DNA from: Thermoplasmata archaeon
Lineage (GTDB): Archaea > Thermoplasmatota > Thermoplasmata > Thermoplasmatales > Thermoplasmataceae
Length of the DNA: 13,530 nucleotides
NCBI GenBank assembly: GCA_021806345.1
Contig: JAJZXP010000230.1
Location: 22,525-36,054 of the forward strand
Direction: 5' to 3'
The notes under the pieces were generated by a model. It was not told the origin of the DNA and ran no database searches. It saw nothing but the letters and a program-made list of their open reading frames with translations. The translations under genes and the position numbers were made by a program. Of the stretch, positions 1 through 4,674 are shown piece by piece (within the stretch, counting starts at the first letter, position 1; every line of letters begins with the position of its first letter).

Positions 1-12
1 TCTCTAATCTTA

Positions 13-85
<73 letters not shown>

Positions 86-105
86 AGTAAACGGGAAATA
101 CTCTC

Positions 106-118
106 AATTTATTTAATC
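106..118 (-). promoter_or_regulatory. TATA-like box for tRNA-Phe
   Basis: An AT-only stretch reads GATTAAATAAATT on the minus strand. Its centre lies about 27 nt upstream of the first tRNA base at 85, the usual archaeal box A distance from a transcription start just ahead of the mature tRNA. This is inferred from position and composition only. Confidence 0.5.
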
Positions 119-181
119 TTTCATAGTTTTTTCTTTCCATATAAAGATAAATCATTTATTCCTCTGTGCTTTAACCCATAT

Positions 182-547
182 ATGATCCCTGGCAAAATGA
201 ACTCAAGAGAAGTAAAGAGAATGATGCAACAGATGGGAATAAAAAGCACGGAATATCCAGATGTTAAAAGGGTTGTAATGGAAGCTGGAAATAAGAGATA
301 TATAATCGAAAACCCAGAGGTAACGGCAATAACAGCACAGGGGCAAACCTCTTTCCAAATAGTTGGGAAAATAAAGGAAGAGATTGCACAAAATACCACG
401 GCAGGAAAACCCTCCATTCAGGAATTCCCGGAAGATGACATCAAATTGGTAATGGAGCAATCTGGAGCAAACAGGGAACAGGCTGTTTCCGCATTAAAGG
501 AGACAAATGGTCAGCCAGCAGATGCAATATTGAAATTAATCTCTTGA
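182..547 (+). CDS. nac: Archaeal nascent polypeptide-associated complex protein (NAC)
   Basis: This 121-aa protein is the archaeal homodimeric counterpart of alpha-NAC, which binds nascent chains at the ribosomal exit tunnel. It starts with MIPGKMNSREVKRMMQQMGI, the typical archaeal NAC opening. The NAC beta-barrel covers roughly residues 25-65, including the ITAQGQTSFQIVG strand pair. A C-terminal UBA domain spans about 82-121 (from PEDDIKLVMEQSG to ADAILKLIS). Length and domain order match the family. The ATG at 182 is chosen because the M-(I/F)-P-G start is conserved. No Shine-Dalgarno sequence is visible; AT-rich DNA at about 141-160 would suit a leaderless start. The stop TGA shares its A with the ATG of the CCA-adding enzyme gene, so the two are very probably one operon. 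Confidence 0.93.
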   Translation: MIPGKMNSREVKRMMQQMGIKSTEYPDVKRVVMEAGNKRYIIENPEVTAITAQGQTSFQIVGKIKEEIAQNTTAGKPSIQEFPEDDIKLVMEQSGANREQAVSALKETNGQPADAILKLIS

Positions 548-1890
548 TGAAAATGGATTTTGAGAAACTGATTAAGAAATATACCTATTCAGTTAAGGAA
601 AGGGAAAATAAAAGAAGAACTATAGAAGAAATTATCTCAAAGATTTCCACTCAATTAGAGGAAAAAGAAGTTGATGCTTCTGCAATTTTAGTCGGTTCAA
701 CTGCAAGGGGCACTGATCTCAAAAACAGTGACATTGATATTTTCATACAGTTTGACAAAAAATATGAAAAACAAGAAATGGAAGACATCGGCCTTAAAAT
801 AGGTTTTTCCACATTATCCAACGGAATTGCCAAATATGCCGAGCATCCTTACGTTAGAGGTCAATTTGACGGAATTACGGTTGATATTGTTCCGTGTTTC
901 AAAATGAATATGAACACAAAAATAATATCTTCAGTTGACAGAACCCCACTTCATACTAAGTTTCTTAATTCAGTTATGAACGAAGAATTGAAGACGCAAT
1001 CCATTTTACTAAAATTATTTATGAAAAGACTTGGCATTTATGGATCTGAATTGAAAACTGAAGGTTTTTCAGGATATGTGATAGAATTAGGTATATTCTA
1101 TACCGGAAGTTTTGAAAAATTCCTAAGTATGATCTCGGAAAGTAAGGGTCAAATAGTAATTGGGCCAGAAAATTCCAAATTTAATTCCCCCGTGGTTCTT
1201 GTAGATCCAGTGGATCAGTCAAGAAATGCGGCGGCAGCGGTCAGTGAAAGAGCCATGTCAATACTCAGGATAGCATCAAGAGAATATCTAAGCAATCCTT
1301 CAATAGGTCTTGTTGACCCAGAAATAAGGGAAACTGCAAATTTAAAATTAGAAGAAAGAGGAACCTACATCATCGTTGCATTAATGCCCAAACCAGATAT
1401 AATTGATGATATTCTTTTTCCACAGTTGGAACTTATGAAGAAAAGTTTGAAGAAGTTCATTGAAATCAACGATTTTCACGAAATGAATTTATTCTATACA
1501 GTTGAGAAGGAAGAAATACAATTTCTGATTGAACTTGAATCTGGACTGAGACCCGGGGTAAAAATAAGGGAAGGCCCGCCAACTGATCTGATTAACAGTA
1601 ATTCCTTTTATAGAAAATATGTAAAAGAAGAGAATACTGCCAGAGGGCCGTATATCAAGAAAGATAGAATCTATGCTGAAACATTTAGACCAGAAAGGTC
1701 ATTCAGAGAGCTTTTATTGAAGAATTTGAAAAGCCTGAATATTGGGCATCATCTCAACAAAATCAGGGACAGCGTAATTCTATCGGAAGATGTCAATGAA
1801 ATAAAGCATATGGCAGTATACTCAATTTTTCTGGGAGTTTGTGAACCCCCTTATCCGCCAGAAAATATTTCCAAAAATAAAAGATCTTGA
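547..1890 (+). CDS. cca: CCA-adding enzyme (archaeal class I tRNA nucleotidyltransferase)
   Basis: This 447-aa protein rebuilds the 3'-terminal CCA of tRNAs without a nucleic acid template, in the cytoplasm. The nucleotidyltransferase signature is clear: G50-S51 in the LVGSTARGT motif, followed by the carboxylates D62 and D64 in SDIDIF. The third metal ligand is D113 in GITVDIVPCF. The length fits the archaeal class I family (about 440 aa), with nucleotidyltransferase head, neck, body and tail domains. I chose ATG 547, which overlaps the NAC stop TGA (545-547), over the TTG one codon upstream. Neither tRNA gene in this window encodes its own CCA, so the enzyme is needed for both. The last 40 nt overlap the convergent SAMP gene on the other strand. 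Confidence 0.96.
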   Translation: MKMDFEKLIKKYTYSVKERENKRRTIEEIISKISTQLEEKEVDASAILVGSTARGTDLKNSDIDIFIQFDKKYEKQEMEDIGLKIGFSTLSNGIAKYAEHPYVRGQFDGITVDIVPCFKMNMNTKIISSVDRTPLHTKFLNSVMNEELKTQSILLKLFMKRLGIYGSELKTEGFSGYVIELGIFYTGSFEKFLSMISESKGQIVIGPENSKFNSPVVLVDPVDQSRNAAAAVSERAMSILRIASREYLSNPSIGLVDPEIRETANLKLEERGTYIIVALMPKPDIIDDILFPQLELMKKSLKKFIEINDFHEMNLFYTVEKEEIQFLIELESGLRPGVKIREGPPTDLINSNSFYRKYVKEENTARGPYIKKDRIYAETFRPERSFRELLLKNLKSLNIGHHLNKIRDSVILSEDVNEIKHMAVYSIFLGVCEPPYPPENISKNKRS

Positions 1891-2045
1891 TCGGGGGTAA
1901 CGATAACATCCTTAGTAACGGGCTGGCCATTTAAAAGGAAAACAAATCTCTCTTCTGAAATCCTCATGGATTCTATTATTTCTCCAACTGTTCTGGGTGA
2001 ATCTATTTTGCTCTCTCTACTAACTCTTCCCACAATCCTGATCAT
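1851..2045 (-). CDS. Ubiquitin-like SAMP / ThiS-MoaD family sulfur carrier
   Basis: This small beta-grasp protein (64 aa from ATG 2045; 67 aa from GTG 2054) ends in the diagnostic diglycine FSGG. The mid-region LLNGQPVTKDVIVTPDQDLLFLEIFSGG-type pattern is the ThiS/MoaD/Urm1 C-terminal half. In these families the C-terminal Gly is adenylated by an E1-like enzyme, then carries sulfur as a thiocarboxylate for tRNA 2-thiolation, thiamine or molybdopterin, or is conjugated to lysines. The size resembles SAMP2/ThiS more than MoaD. ATG 2045 is preferred because AGGTGG at 2051-2056 lies 5 nt upstream of it; the GTG start would overlap that site. The gene begins right after tRNA-Gln on the same strand and has no room for its own promoter. 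No E1 or NcsA gene is in the window, so the exact target is inferred. Confidence 0.85.
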   Translation of the reverse strand: MIRIVGRVSRESKIDSPRTVGEIIESMRISEERFVFLLNGQPVTKDVIVTPDQDLLFLEIFSGG

Positions 2046-2050
2046 ATTAT

Positions 2051-2056
2051 CCACCT
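2051..2056 (-). promoter_or_regulatory. Shine-Dalgarno site of the SAMP gene
   Basis: AGGTGG on the minus strand lies 5 nt upstream of ATG 2045 and begins 2 nt after the tRNA-Gln discriminator base at 2058. It decides the start in favour of 2045 over GTG 2054. Processing at the tRNA 3' end would leave a 12-nt leader containing just this site. Confidence 0.65.
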
Positions 2057-2057
2057 A

Positions 2058-2130
2058 CAGCCCCGGGCAGATTCGAACTGCCGTCATCGGATCCAAAGTC
2101 CGGTATGCTTGGCCACTACACTACGGGGCT
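2058..2130 (-). tRNA. tRNA-Gln (anticodon TTG)
   Basis: The minus strand gives a 73-nt cloverleaf. The acceptor stem is AGCCCCG/CGGGGCT with discriminator G, the T-arm GGCAG-TTCGAAT-CTGCC, and the D-stem GTGT/GCAT with G-U pairs. The anticodon loop CTTTGGA puts TTG at 2096-2094, decoding Gln. The anticodon stem CCGGA/TCCGA has four good pairs and a C-A mismatch at 27-43. CCA is not encoded. The ferredoxin gene ends 20 nt upstream and the SAMP leader starts immediately downstream, all on the same strand. U34-containing Gln tRNAs are classical substrates for 2-thiolation. Confidence 0.96.
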
Positions 2131-2141
2131 AAAAGAATATT

Positions 2142-2150
2142 AAAAAAAAA
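2142..2150 (-). terminator. Poly-T tract after the ferredoxin gene
   Basis: Nine consecutive T residues on the minus strand follow the ferredoxin TAA directly, in the 20-nt gap before tRNA-Gln. Archaeal RNA polymerase often terminates at such U-tracts without a hairpin. Partial read-through into tRNA-Gln and SAMP remains possible. Confidence 0.4.
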
Positions 2151-2582
2151 TTATGGCGTAATTTTTACTGCTCTTGTTGGGCAGACGCTTTCACAGGCCA
2201 TACAGAAAATGCATTCGTTCTCTCTCACTGGGTCACTCTTGTCTGTTCTGAACTTTTCATATAGTTCCTTTTCTCCTGAGAGATCCTTTGAGTTACCGGT
2301 TCCTGACTGCCCAGGGTTTAATTCCCACTCATAAAGACTAACAGGGCAGACATCCATGCATGCTCCGTCTGCAATGCAGGTTTCCCAGTCAATTGCAACT
2401 TTAGAACCGTGAATTCCCAACTTAGTAGGATATGGCTTTCCATCTGCGTCCATTCTTTCCTTACCTTCAGCTCTCACTTCGTGATCGTGGTGCTTTCCGG
2501 TAACGGGATAATTTTCTGTATCTTCTGCAAAGTTCTCGTCAATTGGCTTTGGTTTATAGTCTAGATCCTCAAGTTTTACCAT
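2151..2582 (-). CDS. Zinc-containing ferredoxin ([3Fe-4S][4Fe-4S] type)
   Basis: This 143-aa cytoplasmic electron carrier is of the Thermoplasma/Sulfolobus type and probably accepts electrons from 2-oxoacid:ferredoxin oxidoreductases. The first cluster motif has Asp in place of the second Cys (C69-IAD72GA-C75, then C79-P), the usual sign of a [3Fe-4S] site. The second motif is complete (C124-IF-C127-MA-C130, C134-P). The N-terminal extension carries the zinc-site pattern: H31 and H34 in HHDH, H58 in GIHG, and probably D117 in SDPV. Length agrees with Thermoplasma ferredoxin (about 142 aa). AGGTGA at 2587-2592 lies 4 nt before the ATG and a TATA box sits at 2615-2624, so the mRNA should have a short leader. 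The gene diverges from purM. Confidence 0.93.
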   Translation of the reverse strand: MVKLEDLDYKPKPIDENFAEDTENYPVTGKHHDHEVRAEGKERMDADGKPYPTKLGIHGSKVAIDWETCIADGACMDVCPVSLYEWELNPGQSGTGNSKDLSGEKELYEKFRTDKSDPVRENECIFCMACESVCPTRAVKITP

Positions 2583-2586
2583 TTCT

Positions 2587-2592
2587 TCACCT
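2587..2592 (-). promoter_or_regulatory. Shine-Dalgarno site of the ferredoxin gene
   Basis: AGGTGA on the minus strand precedes ATG 2582 by 4 nt. A visible Shine-Dalgarno site contrasts with most other monocistronic starts here, which have none. Confidence 0.6.
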
Positions 2593-2614
2593 TTTATCCC
2601 ATATTAATTGAATG

Positions 2615-2624
2615 TTATATAATG
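2615..2624 (-). promoter_or_regulatory. TATA box for ferredoxin
   Basis: CATTATATAA on the minus strand is centred about 25 nt upstream of position 2594. Transcription would start about 12 nt before the ATG and keep the AGGTGA site in the leader. Confidence 0.55.
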
Positions 2625-2805
2625 ATTTGTCTTTATACTCATATTTCACGCAAGAATTGAGATATTTGGCATAATAGTTGATTTACAAATTTACAGATAT
2701 AAAAGCCACTGATTTTGTGACATGGATTTATGAGTGAATATAATTCCGAAGGTCTTTAAGAAAATTTTTACTATCTCTTTCTTATTAAATCACTATTTTT
2801 ATTTG

Positions 2806-2817
2806 ATATATTTTTAA
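2806..2817 (+). promoter_or_regulatory. TATA box for purM
   Basis: ATATATTTTTAA is centred about 26 nt upstream of ATG 2839 and no Shine-Dalgarno sequence lies between. Transcription is expected to start at or next to the ATG, giving a leaderless mRNA. Confidence 0.55.
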
Positions 2818-2838
2818 CCGATAAAGTAATAAGTAGAC

Positions 2839-3855
2839 ATGGCACATTCCTCTGGTAAACTGTTAGACAGGAAGAGTATAGGTGAATTTGTGGGAACCCT
2901 GGTGAGACAGCTTAAATACAGGAGGGAGGATTTTAAGGTTTTGGGGCCATCTGGAGGTTTTACTTCCCTTATTGATCTAGGCAATATTGCACTCGCCTTG
3001 AACACCGATGGGGTAGGAACTAAAGTGATGCTGGCGGCGGAAGCCAATAAATGGGAGGGAATAGGTATAGACTGCGTGGCCATGAATGTTAACGACACAA
3101 TCACAATTGGTGCAGAGCCTATAGCCATGGTGGATTACATTTCACTGAACAGTGCGGATCCACTTATTGCAAAGGACTTGGGAGTGGGACTTAATGTTGG
3201 AGCTCAGATGGCTAATATATCCATTCTAGGGGGAGAATCCGCACTGGTTCCTGATATTGTAAAACAGATAGACGTTTCAGGAACGGTAATTGGTATAGTA
3301 CAGAAGAGTCAAATCACCACTGGAGAAAGAATTAAAGAGGGAGATCTAATTTACAGTCTTCAAAGCAGTGGAATACACTCAAATGGTTTTACAACAGTAA
3401 GAAAGATAATGGAGAATAATGAGTTAAAACTTGATGACAAATTTCCCGGATATAACAAACGAGTAATGGATGTGCTTCTTGAACCTACAAGAATTTATGT
3501 GAGGGAAATTCTTGACATTTTAAACATTGTTGAAATAAATGGGATGGCAAACATAACAGGTGGCGGATTTAAAAATATGGTTAGAATGAAGGACATGAAG
3601 TATGTCATAAGTGATCCAGTAGATCCTCAACCTGTATTCAAAAAGCTCATGGAAATGGGAAATCTATCATACGAGCAAATGTACGAAACCTTCAATATGG
3701 GAACTGGTTATGTTGTTGTCGTTGATGCCAACAGTAAACACGATTTTGTTTCCACACTGAGAAACAGATTATCAATTAAGGAAATTGGGCATGTGGAAAA
3801 TGGAACTGGTATAGAAATACCAAGCGCAGGTGTTACTCTTTCAAATTATTATTGA
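2839..3855 (+). CDS. purM: Phosphoribosylformylglycinamidine cyclo-ligase (AIR synthetase)
   Basis: This 338-aa enzyme closes FGAM to aminoimidazole ribonucleotide using ATP, a step of de novo purine synthesis. Family motifs appear in order: the TDGVGTK phosphate/metal loop (56-62), MNVNDTITIGAEP (82-94), GGESALVPD (131-139, where bacterial enzymes have GGETAEMPG), GIHSNGF (178-184), the ITGGGFKNMVR glycine-rich segment (239-249) and TFNMGTG (284-290). The length is normal for PurM (about 330-350 aa) and nothing appears truncated. The gene stands alone, with its own TATA box and a T-rich downstream region. No other pur gene is in the window. Confidence 0.96.
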   Translation: MAHSSGKLLDRKSIGEFVGTLVRQLKYRREDFKVLGPSGGFTSLIDLGNIALALNTDGVGTKVMLAAEANKWEGIGIDCVAMNVNDTITIGAEPIAMVDYISLNSADPLIAKDLGVGLNVGAQMANISILGGESALVPDIVKQIDVSGTVIGIVQKSQITTGERIKEGDLIYSLQSSGIHSNGFTTVRKIMENNELKLDDKFPGYNKRVMDVLLEPTRIYVREILDILNIVEINGMANITGGGFKNMVRMKDMKYVISDPVDPQPVFKKLMEMGNLSYEQMYETFNMGTGYVVVVDANSKHDFVSTLRNRLSIKEIGHVENGTGIEIPSAGVTLSNYY

Positions 3856-3945
3856 GGAACCCATAATCCACCAATGGCTTGCCACCGTTTCCTTGTAATC
3901 AATTAACTTTTACTTTTATTAAAGAAGAAAGAATAATTCATTTTC

Positions 3946-3965
3946 TGTTTTTAGTTTATTTTTTT
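3946..3965 (+). terminator. T-rich probable terminator downstream of purM
   Basis: Clustered T-runs end in seven consecutive T residues at 3959-3965, about 100 nt after the purM stop. This matches the oligo-U signals used for archaeal termination. No strong hairpin precedes it. Confidence 0.35.
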
Positions 3966-4160
3966 AGTGTTAGTATAGTAAGGAGTTTTCATCCTAAATA
4001 CAGAATGAATTGAATTCCAGTCTGAATGTACAATCGCATTCATAAGAATCTTGATCTGAAAAATTGTTTAATTTTGTATAATTTCACAAGTAAATCTGAG
4101 GGAAACATTAGAAATTGAGTGAAATAAATCCAACATATTGCAGTTTATTTTACTAAAATA

Positions 4161-4178
4161 TTAATAAAGTTAATAAAG
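4161..4178 (+). promoter_or_regulatory. Tandem TTAATAAAG promoter element
   Basis: The 9-mer TTAATAAAG occurs twice head-to-tail (4161-4169 and 4170-4178). The second copy is centred about 24 nt before ATG 4198 and would serve as the TATA box for a leaderless transcript. The first copy may be a spare box or a duplication. Confidence 0.45.
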
Positions 4179-4197
4179 AATTTGTACATCCTAATTT

Positions 4198-4548
4198 ATG
4201 AAGATAATTGCAGTTGTAGATGAGGATGATGTGTTAACGCCTTTGGAATATGGGAACACAATAGTAGAAATAGACACGGAAACAGATCAGAAAAAGTTCT
4301 ATGAGAACCCAGGTTATGGATCACCATTTCAGGGGAAGGAAAGAGCTATGGCAGGAATTCTATCTCTCAAGGCTGATGCCATAGTTGTCAAGGAGGGAGT
4401 TCTTTGCCCTGGTTCCTACATGATGTCAAAGGGAAAGATGAAATATATCCCCGTCGAAGAGGAGAAACTACAAGAAGTGGAGCCGAAGCTCAAAGAAAAG
4501 TTGAACAACGCCCAAGAAGAACTGGACTTCAACATTTATAGAGAGTAA
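4198..4548 (+). CDS. Hypothetical protein, possible NifX/NifB-like RNase H-fold domain
   Basis: This is a 116-aa protein whose function I cannot name. The N-terminus MKIIAVVDEDDVLTPLEYG, then an IVEID strand, the ENPGYG segment, a helix around ERAMAGILSLKADAIVV and a GVLCPGSYM turn follow the layout of the dinitrogenase Fe-Mo cofactor biosynthesis (NifX/NafY) fold: beta strand, acidic loop, strand, ENPG, alanine-rich helix, VV strand and Gly-rich turn. There is one cysteine, C70, in that turn. The C-terminal 30 residues are charged and probably helical. No nif or molybdenum genes are nearby, so cofactor binding is only a structural guess. The gene stands alone, with its own promoter, convergent to aconitase. 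Codon use and length support a real gene. Confidence 0.75.
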   Translation: MKIIAVVDEDDVLTPLEYGNTIVEIDTETDQKKFYENPGYGSPFQGKERAMAGILSLKADAIVVKEGVLCPGSYMMSKGKMKYIPVEEEKLQEVEPKLKEKLNNAQEELDFNIYRE

Positions 4549-4581
4549 AGTAACAGTTATCAGCTAAAGATCTTAATCAAA

Positions 4582-4645
4582 TCCCATTCAAGTGCAATCC
4601 AAAAATGGGAATAAAATTATAAATTAATCAAAAAATTCCCTTTTT
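4582..4645. terminator. Possible bidirectional terminator between convergent genes
   Basis: An inverted repeat (TCCCATT at 4582-4588, AATGGGA at 4604-4610, 15-nt loop) lies between the convergent NifX-like and aconitase genes. T-runs on both strands follow: six on the minus strand at 4630-4635 and five on the plus strand at 4641-4645. Either part could end transcription from its side. The stem is short, so confidence is low. Confidence 0.35.
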
Positions 4646-4674
4646 AACGTTCTGGATGAATGAATATTTAGAGA

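Larger units (their letters stand above)
3856..4197. other. 342-nt AT-rich spacer between purM and the NifX-like gene
   Basis: I find no convincing gene here. The stretch holds a seven-T run at 3959-3965 that may end the purM transcript. A short inverted repeat (TGAATG, 8-nt loop, CATTCA) lies at 4023-4042. The promoter region of the next gene is at its right end. No RNA gene or transposon end was recognised, but a small non-coding RNA cannot be excluded by eye. Confidence 0.5.

Noticed and set aside
544..546. TTG start for the CCA-adding enzyme
   Set aside because: The next codon is an ATG overlapping the NAC stop in the common TGATG arrangement; TTG adds only one residue.
2052..2054. GTG start for the SAMP gene
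   Set aside because: It lies inside the AGGTGG Shine-Dalgarno site that is well spaced for ATG 2045.
1966..2334. Plus-strand open frame of 122 codons
   Set aside because: It runs antisense through tRNA-Gln and into the ferredoxin gene, has no recognisable domain, and all three opposite-strand genes are well supported.
2814..3128. Minus-strand open frame opposite the start of purM
   Set aside because: It is antisense to strongly conserved PurM motifs and covers the purM promoter; the translation is low-complexity Ser/Leu/Pro typical of a shadow frame.
4023..4042. Inverted repeat TGAATG/CATTCA as a dif or attachment site
   Set aside because: The arms are only 6 bp with an 8-nt spacer and do not resemble the roughly 28-bp archaeal dif layout; chance is likely in AT-rich DNA.
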